Shown: positions 8,433 through 17,933, numbered from the stretch's first letter. The stretch: 40,804 nt of DNA from Pseudoalteromonas fuliginea (GCF_000690055.1 NZ_JJNZ01000036.1:1-40804), one strand, 5' to 3'. The notes: generated from the letters alone by a model not told the origin. Translations and numbers: made by a program.

Positions 8433-9299
8433 ATGATAAATCCGACATGGTTAAACACATTTTGCACCTTGGTTGAGGTAAATCATTTTACCAAAACAGC
8501 TGAGCGCCTTTATATGACGCAGTCTGGTGTAAGCCAGCATATTAAAAAGCTAGAGCAACAAGTTGATTGTGCTTTACTTGAGCGCCACGGTAAGCAGTTT
8601 TCACTCACGCCACAGGGTCAAAACTTATATCAGCAGGGTAGCCAACTTATCAAAGACTGGCAGTTTTTAGAGCAGCAATTAAAAGATGATTCACCTTTTA
8701 GCGGAGCAGTAAAAATTCAATCGCCGGGCAGTTGTGGTTTAAAGTTTTACAATCAATTATTAGCACTGCAATGTGAGCATAAAGCACTAACTATTGATTA
8801 CCGCTTTGCGCCAAATGTGAGTGTGGAGCAAGCTGTGGCAAATTACAGTGCCGATATTGGCTTTTTAACCCAAGCCCCTACACTTAGCGAAGTGATCAGT
8901 TATAAAATTGATAAAGAAGCGCTATTACTTATTACACCTGCGGGTATAAATACACCGAATTGGCAAACACTGTGTGAGCTGGGTTTTATTGCTCATCCTG
9001 ATGCAAACCATCATGCGCAACTACTACTTAGCGAAAACTACGATGAATTTGAACATATTGAGCAAATAAAGCAGACGGGGTTTTCCAACCAAATTAGCTT
9101 AATACTAGAGCCTGTAAGTTTAGGCTTAGGTTTTACGGTATTACCTGCCAATGCGGTAGGTGCTTTTAATAAGCCTGAGCTTATTAAAACGCACTATTTA
9201 GCCAATCCCGTTAATGAGACTATTTATGCATGTCACCATCGAAATAGGCCACTGGCAAAACGGATGAATACAGTGATTGAGTTAATTAAGTCAAGTTAA
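8433..9299 (+). CDS. LysR-family transcriptional regulator
   Basis: This 288-residue protein has the LysR helix-turn-helix at residues 1-60 (FTKTAERLYMTQSGVSQHIK, then the L-x-x-R-x-G-K element LLERHGKQFSLTPQG). A periplasmic-binding-protein-like effector domain follows. It is divergent from the VOC gene, the usual arrangement in which a LysR protein controls its neighbour and itself through the shared spacer (8319-8432). The effector is unknown. Its stop codon is only 10 bp from that of the convergent glycosyltransferase gene, separated by a weak AAGGTA/TACCTT hairpin. Confidence 0.92.
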   Translation: MINPTWLNTFCTLVEVNHFTKTAERLYMTQSGVSQHIKKLEQQVDCALLERHGKQFSLTPQGQNLYQQGSQLIKDWQFLEQQLKDDSPFSGAVKIQSPGSCGLKFYNQLLALQCEHKALTIDYRFAPNVSVEQAVANYSADIGFLTQAPTLSEVISYKIDKEALLLITPAGINTPNWQTLCELGFIAHPDANHHAQLLLSENYDEFEHIEQIKQTGFSNQISLILEPVSLGLGFTVLPANAVGAFNKPELIKTHYLANPVNETIYACHHRNRPLAKRMNTVIELIKSS

Positions 9300-9309
9300 G
9301 GTAAATACC

Positions 9310-10023
9310 TTATTTTTGTCTTTCGTCGTATTGAGTATTAAGCTGAATACCTTTTTCATAGCGCTGATTCATCGCAGTATCTGAACGGTTAAAATAATAT
9401 AACCACTTCATGTACTGATTAGTTAAAGCCTGTCGATAGAGTCCGTTAACTTGAAAGCGTATCGCAGAGGTTTCGCTAATAAACGGTAGACGCTTTGCTT
9501 TACATTTGAGTTTAAGCCGTAAACATAGCTCTGTATCTTCAAAAATATCTATTAGCGGCAACATACCTACGTCGAGTAGAAGTTGTTTTTTTGCAAATAA
9601 ACAATGGTCTAAATAATACACTCCCCGTTTATCACCGCGAATATAATTAGAATACCAAGAGGTAAACTGAAGTAATGGATGGCGTATATTAAATTTATGG
9701 GTAAAAGCCCCCCACGACATCTGATCTGCGTGTTTGTTTAACGCATTCAACCCTGCAATATCAATTATGCTACGAGGGTGATGAAGCACAATTGTGTCAG
9801 CATTTGCTTGCACAATACCCGCATTGAGCCGGCCTGCTCGTGATGCTATATCGGTTTTAATTAAGCACACGCCCGCAGCATTAATTATATCGATGGTGTT
9901 ATCGGTGCTTCCCCCATCCACACAAATTATTTCGCAGTTTTTTAAATGTTGATACGCCTTGAGGATCCGTTGTAAATACCCTGTTTTTTCTTCATTTAAA
10001 GTAGGAATAATAATACTTAACAT
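9310..10023 (-). CDS. TIGR04283-type glycosyltransferase (GT2 fold)
   Basis: This is a 237-residue family-2 glycosyltransferase. MLSIIIPTLNEE begins the nucleotide-binding fold, CVDGGSTDNT follows at about 34-43, and the acceptor-side motif FEDTELCLRLK comes later. The size and motifs match the short soluble 'transferase 2' (TIGR04283) group, which is typically found beside the TIGR04282 transferase, as here. In other clusters this pair accompanies radical SAM/selenodomain or arsenosugar genes; none of those partners is present in this window. It is the last gene of the long minus-strand glycoconjugate cluster and lies 27 bp after the TIGR04282 gene. Confidence 0.85.
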   Translation of the reverse strand: MLSIIIPTLNEEKTGYLQRILKAYQHLKNCEIICVDGGSTDNTIDIINAAGVCLIKTDIASRAGRLNAGIVQANADTIVLHHPRSIIDIAGLNALNKHADQMSWGAFTHKFNIRHPLLQFTSWYSNYIRGDKRGVYYLDHCLFAKKQLLLDVGMLPLIDIFEDTELCLRLKLKCKAKRLPFISETSAIRFQVNGLYRQALTNQYMKWLYYFNRSDTAMNQRYEKGIQLNTQYDERQK

Positions 10024-10050
10024 ACTTTTATAACCTCATAGTTCAGAATA

Positions 10051-10797
10051 TTACTCATGAAAACTCACTTTAGCGAGCGAGAATAGATCATTAATTGTAT
10101 GTAATAGAGCTTTACGTGCTGGGCGAGTATCTGACTGTAGATCAATAAATAATTTTTTAAGATCGCTGACATAATCAATATCGTAACCTGGTAAGCAATA
10201 CTTCACCGATAATTTATTCTGCCTACACTGTTGTGATAATGATTGTGATAATTCATTCGTGCTCCAAGGTAAATGGGTTAGTACTGGCCAAGCTACTTTG
10301 TTAGCCATAATGATGACGCCACCATCATCAGCATGATGCAAAGCTACGTCATTACTTTGTAATGCACTAATCGTTGCCTCAAAATATTGATGGTTAAGTA
10401 TTGGAGCATCAGTACCTATGAACACTAGTTGCTCATGCCCTTGTGCTCGCAGCTGATTATCAACATAGTTTAATCTATCGCCTAAGTTGCCTAACTGCCC
10501 AAGCGGTAATTGCGTTATTACGTGGGCATTACTTACTAAAGAATGCGCCCACTGAATATCGCTTTCGCTTGAACAAGCAATAACAACAGGCCCTTGCCAA
10601 TTATTAGCATCTTCTATTGCGCATGCTAATAATGCATGTGCAATTTTAAGTGCGCATTGCGCATTCGAGCCTTCAGCAAGCCGCTGCTTACCTTGGTTGA
10701 GTTTAGGCCGTTTACAAAAAACAACTAACGTCGCTTGATTTATAACTAATCTAATTGTTTGTTTTGACGCTTTATTACTTTGGTTTATTTTATTCAT
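10051..10797 (-). CDS. TIGR04282/DUF2064 nucleotidyl- or glycosyltransferase-like protein
   Basis: This is a protein of about 248 residues with the TIGR04282 signature. LVVFCKRPKLNQGKQRLA forms the nucleotide-binding start, corresponding to the G-x-x-K-T-R-L region of nucleotidyltransferase-fold enzymes. FIGTDAPILNHQYF is the acidic metal site, HHADDGGVIIM follows, and LPWSTNELSQS is close to the C-terminal family motif. It works with the downstream TIGR04283 enzyme by association. ATG 10797 is used as start; a GTG at 10806 is possible. Neither has a strong ribosome-binding site. Confidence 0.8.
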   Translation of the reverse strand: MNKINQSNKASKQTIRLVINQATLVVFCKRPKLNQGKQRLAEGSNAQCALKIAHALLACAIEDANNWQGPVVIACSSESDIQWAHSLVSNAHVITQLPLGQLGNLGDRLNYVDNQLRAQGHEQLVFIGTDAPILNHQYFEATISALQSNDVALHHADDGGVIIMANKVAWPVLTHLPWSTNELSQSLSQQCRQNKLSVKYCLPGYDIDYVSDLKKLFIDLQSDTRPARKALLHTINDLFSLAKVSFHE

Positions 10798-10806
10798 TTT
10801 AATCAC

Positions 10807-11038
10807 AGCTCACGTAGCACTAATAATTTTGTAATTCGCATTTATAACTAGGGCTTGTTTATCTTTCTAGGCTGAGTTTGCAGCCGTATGTTTGGTTTTT
10901 AGGTAGGGCTGAGCCTATGTGGTGTTGTTATTTCCCATAAAGAGGCAATAACGCAACATCAATGCCAAGCATGTACTGCCCTTAGGTCGTCCTAAAGACG
11001 ACTTACTCTTTGTTGCTCGGTTATTACTTAGCCCACGC
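10807..11038. other. 232-bp gap inside the glycosyltransferase cluster
   Basis: All other junctions of this cluster are under 30 bp, so this gap is conspicuous. It contains the inverted repeat GTCGTC-CTAAA-GACGAC and a short repeated CTAGG (about 10850 and 10867). Its minus strand has fragments that look faintly transposase-like (MLGIDVA-like codons), too short to assign. It may be the scar of an insertion, or a leader or promoter region for the last two genes. Confidence 0.3.
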
Positions 11039-11791
11039 TTATTCATACTCACTACCTTTAAGCTGCGCTGTATTTTTAACACTGGATTGGCGAATAAATA
11101 ACGTTGCAATCATGGATAAAATACCGATACCAGCTTTAAATGAGCCCATTACTGTGCCGCTAATTTTTGATTGTCCTATTCGCACTTTAGAGTCAACAGC
11201 GTATTCGCTCACTTGCATACCAAGAATGATCGCTTTAACCTGCATTTCTACAGTCCAGCCAAACGAGGTATCAGCCATATTTAAAGTGTGCAGCGACGAG
11301 AAGCGAATGGCCCTAAATGGCCCTAAATCAGTTATTTTTTGCTGCCAAAATAGTGTTATTAAGTGGCTAGATAGCCAGTTACCAAAGAGTTGTGGTTTAG
11401 TTAAAGCTCCATTTTCAATGGTGCCTAAGGTTCTTGATCCAATAGCAAGATCGTCACCATTAACAATCCCATTTAGTAATGAAAGGGCTTGATCTACAAA
11501 GCAAGAATCATCACCATCTACAAAAAGTACAATATCGCATGAGGGAAGCTTAGCAATAGCGGTTAAGCAGGCAATACCATAACCAGGTGTACTTTGATGA
11601 ACAACTTGAGCACCATTAGCGGTTGCTACTTTTGCAGTGTTGTCTGTGGAACCATTGTCACAAACAATAACGTTATCAATAACCGCCTGCTCATCAAACA
11701 TTAAAGTAATCAAATTTCTGACCACAATGGAAATAGCTTGCTCTTCGTTAAGAGCAGGAATAACAACGGCAACTTTATGACCTTTATACAT
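11039..11791 (-). CDS. Family-2 glycosyltransferase, dolichol-phosphate-mannose-synthase-like
   Basis: This 250-residue protein carries the GT-A fold motifs VVIPALNEE (N-terminal), VCDNGSTDNT and the DXD-type LFVDGDDS. A hydrophobic C-terminal stretch (about 220-245) may contact the membrane. This resembles polyprenol-phosphate sugar synthases, which load a sugar onto a lipid carrier. Such a lipid-linked sugar would be a fitting donor for the GT87-like membrane enzyme two genes upstream. ATG 11791 is chosen because it overlaps the upstream gene's stop codon in the coupling motif ATGTATAA. A longer form from 11821 would extend further into the upstream gene. Confidence 0.83.
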   Translation of the reverse strand: MYKGHKVAVVIPALNEEQAISIVVRNLITLMFDEQAVIDNVIVCDNGSTDNTAKVATANGAQVVHQSTPGYGIACLTAIAKLPSCDIVLFVDGDDSCFVDQALSLLNGIVNGDDLAIGSRTLGTIENGALTKPQLFGNWLSSHLITLFWQQKITDLGPFRAIRFSSLHTLNMADTSFGWTVEMQVKAIILGMQVSEYAVDSKVRIGQSKISGTVMGSFKAGIGILSMIATLFIRQSSVKNTAQLKGSEYE

Positions 11792-14138
11792 TTTTAATCT
11801 CAATAATGTTAACGCCGCCACGTGATTTTTCAGACATTTGCACAGGGCTAGCTGCGAGTGTATCTTTTTTGATAATGGCGGAAGTTTTTCGGTTTATTTC
11901 AGCAAAAGACAATGTGCCTGTTGGGCAGGTTTGTACACAGGCGGAGCAACGAACGCATTGTGGATCGGTCATTGGTTGGCCTTTACTTGCAAAAGCCATA
12001 ACATCAATGCCTTGATGGCATACAGTTGTACATTGATTACAACTAATACATTTCGATTTTTCACTAACAATAGCAAAGCGACCAAAGCGACTGTATATAT
12101 GCATTAATGCCGCTAATGGACAAGCAAACCGACACCATGTACGCCCTGAATATTTAAAATAAAGGCCAAACCCTAAAATACCGGCTAATAAAATATCAAC
12201 AACCCACTTATAACTAAATGCGTTTACTAATTGGTAGTCCTTGTTCTCGCCTTTTAAAAACAGATTAAACATATGGTTCATCCATGACTCAGGATATATC
12301 CACCCTAAAACACGAATGACTAATAACACTGCAGCTATTAATAAAATGAACTGACCAAGCATATTTAGCTTATTCCACTTAGAACCGTGTGGCATTTTAT
12401 GGCGTTGCTGATCTCCCATAGTTTCAGCCATAGCACCGCAAGAGCAAATCCAACTACAATAAGCGCCTTTGCCCCACTTCATCACAATAATTGGAATAAT
12501 AACGAATGTTTGAATAGCCCCAATAACTAACCAAGCAACTTGGGGAGTGTCGGTAAATACGGTATACACACCTAACGGCCAAGCGAAGATAAAACTATAT
12601 GCATGCCAATAAGCGCGTGGGTGTCCCCATTCAGGCCATGTATGCGTCGCAAGTTCTTGCGCTGAGATATAACTGGGAAACAACGCATCGGCAAAGCTTT
12701 TGCCTATTCCTGCATCAAATACACCGTTATAGCCAAGTAATGGTAAAATTATTTCTGGCAATAAAAATAATGGAAACAATTGAATAGCAAACAAAACTGA
12801 CGTTTGTACTGTTACATAAGGTGTTTTGCGTCGTTTAATTCGTTGCCAACCAAAAATACCAATTAATAGGGTATAAAGAACGGTGTAGTAAAACGAACGA
12901 CTTTTTAAAGAAACCGCTATTGTGCCAATTAAGGTACTGCGATCATTCACTTGCAACTGCCACCATTCGCCAAAGCCTGCAATTAAGGTTGGCATTTGAT
13001 CGGGATAAGAAAAAGTACTCCAAAATGAATTTAAAAAACCATAGCCTTTCCAATCGTATAATGCAGTTAATGCGACTAAAAACAGGGCAAAGAAAGCCCA
13101 GCCAGACCATGTGCTTTCACCACTGATATTGATTTTTGAACGTCTGAAGAAATCTAGCGGGGCTTCACGACCAGTCGCTAACAACACGCTATCGTTATCT
13201 AATATTTCATCTGTACCATCTTTATTTTTTAACTGCACAGACCGTGGTGAAATTTTACTGACTTGAGTCGCCATTTTAAGCGTCACTTTGTCATCTTTTA
13301 CTAATTGTGTTACTTGTTCGACATTCTCTGGTTTTGCCCGGTTAAACTGAGTTTGTCGATAAGATAAAGTAACTTTAGCGCCTTCCTCTGCTGTTGCAAT
13401 CGCAGCCTCTAATGCGCTATCACCTCCGCCAACGATTAATAGTTCTTTATCTTTATAGTATTGTGCGTCAATAAAACGATTTGCTACCTTTGGTAAATCT
13501 TCACCTTCAACATTTAATTTTCGATAATTTCCAGAGCGCCCAATAGCAACAATCACACGGTGAGCCACTAAGCTATCACCATTCTCTAAAGTAACACGTA
13601 GTTTGTTGCCCTCTTTATTTACATGGCTAACTTGCGCCAGTTTAGCTTCAATACTGTGGGCAGTAGTTTGCTCTTTAAGTTCGCTCAACAGGTTTTCTTT
13701 ATGACTTACTTTATTTGAAAATTGTAATTCGCCTTCAGGCTTCATGTCAGTGGGGTAAGTATAAATAGGTTTATTATTAGGAAAATTTTCAATCGTTGAA
13801 AATGGTTTATTACCTTCTAACAACGTAACATTAAGCTGCTGTTTTTTACCTTCAATAGCGGCAGAATACCCACTAACACCACCACCAATAACAATAATAT
13901 CTACAACATCAGCTGTTTGCGTACGGGTACTAAAAGTAGTATCAGCAATAATGGAGCGAATAGCTTTAGCGCCCGTATCGCTGGAGAATTTAAGTAAAGG
14001 AATACCCGTTAAATCACCAACAACATACACACCTTTAATATTGGTTGTGCCATCGGCATTCACTAATGGTTGCTTTTCTGCAGTGCGATCAGGCCATTGT
14101 CCGTGCAACCAGTGATAATAATTATTAATAATATTCAA
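11784..14138 (-). CDS. Fused flavin (thioredoxin-reductase-like) and NapH-like 4Fe-4S membrane oxidoreductase
   Basis: This 784-residue multidomain protein starts with a segment (1-65) resembling the end of a flavoprotein domain (GVYVVGDLTGIPLLKFSSDT). A two-dinucleotide-fold flavoprotein follows: FAD loop VIGGGVSG at 83-90, NAD(P) loop IVGGGDSA at 235-242 and the closing ATGREAPL near 321. The CxxC redox pair of thioredoxin reductase is absent, so it does not reduce disulfides that way. Residues 345-690 hold several membrane helices with NapH/NosR-like cysteines (C561, C565, C567; C669, C673). Two complete 4Fe-4S motifs follow: C697/C700/C703/C707 and C728/C731/C734/C738. It would move electrons between NAD(P)H, flavin, FeS clusters and membrane. 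In a glycosyltransferase operon its substrate is unknown; reduction of a lipid carrier or sugar is one guess. Confidence 0.82.
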   Translation of the reverse strand: MNIINNYYHWLHGQWPDRTAEKQPLVNADGTTNIKGVYVVGDLTGIPLLKFSSDTGAKAIRSIIADTTFSTRTQTADVVDIIVIGGGVSGYSAAIEGKKQQLNVTLLEGNKPFSTIENFPNNKPIYTYPTDMKPEGELQFSNKVSHKENLLSELKEQTTAHSIEAKLAQVSHVNKEGNKLRVTLENGDSLVAHRVIVAIGRSGNYRKLNVEGEDLPKVANRFIDAQYYKDKELLIVGGGDSALEAAIATAEEGAKVTLSYRQTQFNRAKPENVEQVTQLVKDDKVTLKMATQVSKISPRSVQLKNKDGTDEILDNDSVLLATGREAPLDFFRRSKINISGESTWSGWAFFALFLVALTALYDWKGYGFLNSFWSTFSYPDQMPTLIAGFGEWWQLQVNDRSTLIGTIAVSLKSRSFYYTVLYTLLIGIFGWQRIKRRKTPYVTVQTSVLFAIQLFPLFLLPEIILPLLGYNGVFDAGIGKSFADALFPSYISAQELATHTWPEWGHPRAYWHAYSFIFAWPLGVYTVFTDTPQVAWLVIGAIQTFVIIPIIVMKWGKGAYCSWICSCGAMAETMGDQQRHKMPHGSKWNKLNMLGQFILLIAAVLLVIRVLGWIYPESWMNHMFNLFLKGENKDYQLVNAFSYKWVVDILLAGILGFGLYFKYSGRTWCRFACPLAALMHIYSRFGRFAIVSEKSKCISCNQCTTVCHQGIDVMAFASKGQPMTDPQCVRCSACVQTCPTGTLSFAEINRKTSAIIKKDTLAASPVQMSEKSRGGVNIIEIKNV

Positions 14139-14167
14139 TTTGTATATTCCAATATAAAGTTTTATGT

Positions 14168-15562
14168 TTATGAATTATCAATGTGATTCAGCTTTGAAGT
14201 CTTTTTGATGCCGTGATAAATCAGCCTCAATAACGTTAACGCGTATAAAACACCTAAAAGTACAACAGGCCAAAGCGCAGGTTGCCATTGTTGACAGCAA
14301 AGGAAATTACCGAGCACTTCGTATGTCATGGGCATAAGTAATAACCAAGTAAGTAAATAAATATTTGGGCGCAAGGCAAGCAAGGGAACTAACGGGAGTA
14401 AATACCAAGGAAAAAGCACAGGGCTTAACATAAGAGGTAAAGCCAAGGCTGCTTGCATACAAAAATAAATAACCGATGTACTCATGTAGCGGGCTTTACT
14501 GTATCTAAAACTTGTATAAGCAATAAACAACACCGCAATAACTCCCATAACAAAAAGCGCTAAAACAACCTGTGAATTAGTTAATAGAGAATCAAGTGCA
14601 GTAAAAATAGGGGACGCATTACGCCATTTTTCAAAAAACACACTAATACTGCCTACGGGTACGTACCCAAGCGCAATGGTAGTACCATAAATTAGCGCGA
14701 CAGTCGTAACCCAGCTGAGCACCAACATTAGAGCGGGTTTTAATGATTTTTGTAAAAAAAATAATGGCAGTAATAACATAACGGGTAAAATTTTCAGCGA
14801 CATACCAATACCAATAGCGATACCGCAATATAAAAGTAATTGTCGCTGCCAAAAATAAATTGCGACAACAACTGCCAATGCAGAAAAAGCATCTATGTGT
14901 AACCCAACACCAGTTTCTAAAATCAGCAGTGGCGACAACGCAACAAGTGCTAAATTATTTAATTTGTTGGCCTTTTTTAATACTAAAGCCGACACGTACA
15001 CCGTTAATAACCCTGCAAGTAATAGCAAAAACCGCCATACCAACTGTGCCTTTTCAACTCCAAATGATGATGAAAAAGTAAATAAAGCCAACGCTAATGG
15101 AGGATAAATAGTGACATAAGCTGCATGCTCTTTAGGTGGTTGCCACTGTTCTCGCAATTGTGTTAATTCAATCGCGTCATGGCTGATGCTATAAGGGTCG
15201 TAGCCTTCATATGCTATTCGCCCATCAAATAGGTAACGACTTGTGTCATTAGAGGTATAAGGCTCAACGTCAATCAATACAATACGCATTAGAAAAGCGG
15301 TGATTAGTAGCAGCTTATAATTTTTTAAATAACGTGATTTAGGAGATAAAGACCAAGCTACCAACATAAAAAATGCCATTAAACAATATTGAATAATGGT
15401 ATAAACTCCAATACTGCTAACAGGAAATTCAGTATTGCTTTGCGACGTATTTGCTAAAAAATAACTCGAAAAACTCAGGGCAATTAAACTAGCTAAGCTT
15501 ATAAAATAAAGCCAAGATTTACTTTTAGTTGTGAAACTTGGCTTAAACAATTGCAGGTTCAT
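14168..15562 (-). CDS. GT87-like (DUF2029) polyprenol-dependent membrane glycosyltransferase
   Basis: This is a 464-residue integral membrane protein with ten or more helices. It has the acidic loop pattern typical of GT-C enzymes: DVEPYTSNDTSRYLFDGRIAY in the first periplasmic loop, with a following YDPYS. GT-C/GT87 enzymes use polyprenol-phosphate sugars as donors on the outer face of the membrane. ATG 15562 is used; it lies one base after the stop codon of the upstream glycosyltransferase gene, a tight coupling. The frame extends to 15628 but only inside the upstream gene. The acceptor is unknown. Confidence 0.75.
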   Translation of the reverse strand: MNLQLFKPSFTTKSKSWLYFISLASLIALSFSSYFLANTSQSNTEFPVSSIGVYTIIQYCLMAFFMLVAWSLSPKSRYLKNYKLLLITAFLMRIVLIDVEPYTSNDTSRYLFDGRIAYEGYDPYSISHDAIELTQLREQWQPPKEHAAYVTIYPPLALALFTFSSSFGVEKAQLVWRFLLLLAGLLTVYVSALVLKKANKLNNLALVALSPLLILETGVGLHIDAFSALAVVVAIYFWQRQLLLYCGIAIGIGMSLKILPVMLLLPLFFLQKSLKPALMLVLSWVTTVALIYGTTIALGYVPVGSISVFFEKWRNASPIFTALDSLLTNSQVVLALFVMGVIAVLFIAYTSFRYSKARYMSTSVIYFCMQAALALPLMLSPVLFPWYLLPLVPLLALRPNIYLLTWLLLMPMTYEVLGNFLCCQQWQPALWPVVLLGVLYALTLLRLIYHGIKKTSKLNHIDNS

Positions 15563-15563
15563 T

Positions 15564-17072
15564 TTAAGCGTGTCTAGATAGCTGATAATGACTATAAAAG
15601 CTATTAACTGCAGACATAACAAACCCAAGAGCTAACAACGATACAAATGGCAATATAAACCAATATTGGTAAATAACAGCCCACACTAAAACTACGACAT
15701 AGATAGCTGCAACTAAAAATTCAAAAATGGCACCTTTAGGAGGTAAAGGTTTATAGTGCGGCTTATTTTTAAAGCCCTGCGAAGCTTGATTTTCACTTTT
15801 ATAAGTATGTTCTGCTTTTTGTAGTTCACCTGTTTTAGGTGTGCGGACAAATTCACTTTCTTTGCCCATTAAAGCTTCAAAACCAGCCTTAGAATTATTA
15901 ATTGCCAACTGTATACCTAACAATACTAAGTTAGGTAATTTTGCTAATGCACGTATTTTTGAGCGACCTAAAACTACTTGACCAAAATATAGGTATGCAA
16001 TGTGTCCGCCTGAAGACATCAATAATAAGGCAATATCAATCCACCAAACGTTTATGTAATCATATTGCGCACGTAAATATAAGCTAGGTAATAAGAAAAA
16101 TAATGTATCTAGCATCATGACTAAATAAGCTAGGTTATTTGATAAATGAAACGTTGATTCAAGTTTTTTAACAAGCGGTATTTTTGCTTTCCATACTGTT
16201 TTTAGCATTTTAAGCATGACTTGTACGCCACCTTTAGCCCAACGGTACTGCTGAGTTTTAAACGCATTCATATCAGCAGGCAGCTCACCTGGACATGTTA
16301 TATGATTTAAATACTGCATTTTCCAACCAGCTAGTTGAGCTCTATAACTTAAATCTAAATCCTCAGTTAAAGTATCAGCACTCCAATGGCCTGCATCAAT
16401 AATGGCTGAAGTACGCCAGATACCTGCAGTCCCATTAAAGTTAAAAAGCATATCACTCGCACAGCGCACATGCTGTTCTAACCCAAAATGAGCATCGAGC
16501 ATTACAGCCTGTGTTTTTGTTAATAAGCTACTACGACGATTTAAATGCTCCCATCGCAACTGCACCATGGCAATATCAGTTTGAGTGAAAAAATGAATAC
16601 TTTTTAATAATGTATCCGGAGTAGGTATAAAGTCAGCATCAAAGATAGCAATAAATTCACCATCGGCCGTTGTCATTGCCTCTTTTAATGCACCAGCTTT
16701 AAAACCATGACGATTGGTTCGCTGTACGTGCTCAATATTTATGCCTTGTAGCTTATAATGCGATACACGTTCAGCAATAACCTCACTTGTATCGTCATTA
16801 GAATCATCAACAATTTGTATTTGTAAACGATCAGCCGGATACTCCAATAATACAATTGAATCAACAATCCTTTTGGCAACTAACCTTTCATTATAAAGTG
16901 GAATTTGAACTGTTATCTTTGGTAATTTCTCAAACATTTTAGGTGATTGAGGTGTAAAATTTCGATATTTAAACCATCGAAATACCATAGACAAACGGTG
17001 CAAACCAAATAAAGATAAAATAGCTAATAATAAAAAATGAACAACAAGTACTAACGAACCAATTAACGACAT
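15564..17072 (-). CDS. Processive GT2 glycosyltransferase, cellulose/glucomannan-synthase-like
   Basis: This 502-residue protein has a membrane helix at about 1-25 and a GT2 catalytic domain with the full D, D, D, Q-x-x-R-W set: VDDSND (D89/D90), FDADF (D145, D147), TEDLD (E237, D238) and QQYRW (274-278). Further membrane helices lie at about 305-365 and near the C-terminus. QxxRW is characteristic of processive synthases that build beta-linked chains and export them. The Csl-A-like size and the adjacent outer-membrane protein (3-bp gap) support an exported or surface glycan. The sugar and linkage cannot be read from sequence. Confidence 0.87.
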   Translation of the reverse strand: MSLIGSLVLVVHFLLLAILSLFGLHRLSMVFRWFKYRNFTPQSPKMFEKLPKITVQIPLYNERLVAKRIVDSIVLLEYPADRLQIQIVDDSNDDTSEVIAERVSHYKLQGINIEHVQRTNRHGFKAGALKEAMTTADGEFIAIFDADFIPTPDTLLKSIHFFTQTDIAMVQLRWEHLNRRSSLLTKTQAVMLDAHFGLEQHVRCASDMLFNFNGTAGIWRTSAIIDAGHWSADTLTEDLDLSYRAQLAGWKMQYLNHITCPGELPADMNAFKTQQYRWAKGGVQVMLKMLKTVWKAKIPLVKKLESTFHLSNNLAYLVMMLDTLFFLLPSLYLRAQYDYINVWWIDIALLLMSSGGHIAYLYFGQVVLGRSKIRALAKLPNLVLLGIQLAINNSKAGFEALMGKESEFVRTPKTGELQKAEHTYKSENQASQGFKNKPHYKPLPPKGAIFEFLVAAIYVVVLVWAVIYQYWFILPFVSLLALGFVMSAVNSFYSHYQLSRHA

Positions 17073-17075
17073 AAT

Positions 17076-17933
17076 TTAATAAACCTTAGTAATACCAAAT
17101 TGAATATTATTACCTTGCAGGATATTGCTACCGTAAATTTCACGTGTAAAAGTAAGCTCAATACCAAAGCCAGCTAATGACGAGTTTTTATCAAAATTCC
17201 AACCTGTAGCTAGTTCAAATTTTCCTGAGTCAAACTCTAAAGGATTTGATAAATTTGCAGCATTGATTGAAGTTGACGAATCTGCATTTTCTGCACTTAG
17301 TATTCCGTCAAGTTTGGCACGCATATAAATGTTTTTATTAACGTTAAAACCATACTCAAGCAAGTATCTGTATTCGTCAGAAGGCTCTGCGGTACGAACC
17401 CGATAACCAACTTCAGCCCCAATATAACCAAACTTATCCAGCCCTTTACCTAACAATATTTTGGCTTCGTAGTCTTCTTGGTTATTTCCTAACCCATCAT
17501 CCTCATCATATAAAAAAGGGGTTTTAACTAAAAAAGAAGTAGATAGAACAAAAGGTTCTGCCTGCCATTGATATCGAATACCAACCTCGGTATCACCAAA
17601 ACCGCTGGCGCTACTTGTGCCCGTTACAGAATCTTCTTGTTCATAGCTTTGATGTAATAATGAGCCATAAATAGAGAAGTTATTCCCTAAACCATGCTCC
17701 AAGTAAAGTGATGTATTTTGCCCTTCAAAACGCTCAAAGGTTGGGTTGTTTCCACGATATTTGCTCGACGTATAATCAGCGTAACCTAACTTAATATAAC
17801 CACTTCCTTCTTCACCAACCCATGCCCCAGCCGACACGTTAACTGACGCTAAGCTGATAGATAGAGCGATGGCTGAAAAAGATATTCCCTTTAATATGTA
17901 ACTTTTTTCATTGTGATCTTTTTTAAATTTCAT
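17076..17933 (-). CDS. Outer-membrane beta-barrel protein of the glycan cluster
   Basis: This 285-residue protein has an N-terminal signal peptide (hydrophobic ISFSAIALSISLASVNVSA, cleavage near residue 35). Alternating polar/aromatic strands follow throughout, and the C-terminus is FGITKVY, ending in an aromatic residue as outer-membrane barrels do. It is the first gene of the seven-gene minus-strand cluster and sits 3 bp before the processive synthase. It is probably a porin-like channel or assembly factor for the product. No specific family name is assigned with confidence. Confidence 0.7.
   Translation of the reverse strand: MKFKKDHNEKSYILKGISFSAIALSISLASVNVSAGAWVGEEGSGYIKLGYADYTSSKYRGNNPTFERFEGQNTSLYLEHGLGNNFSIYGSLLHQSYEQEDSVTGTSSASGFGDTEVGIRYQWQAEPFVLSTSFLVKTPFLYDEDDGLGNNQEDYEAKILLGKGLDKFGYIGAEVGYRVRTAEPSDEYRYLLEYGFNVNKNIYMRAKLDGILSAENADSSTSINAANLSNPLEFDSGKFELATGWNFDKNSSLAGFGIELTFTREIYGSNILQGNNIQFGITKVY

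Noticed and set aside
11010..11492. 160-codon plus-strand frame
   Set aside because: Lies opposite the DPM-like glycosyltransferase gene, whose motifs are intact; shadow frame.
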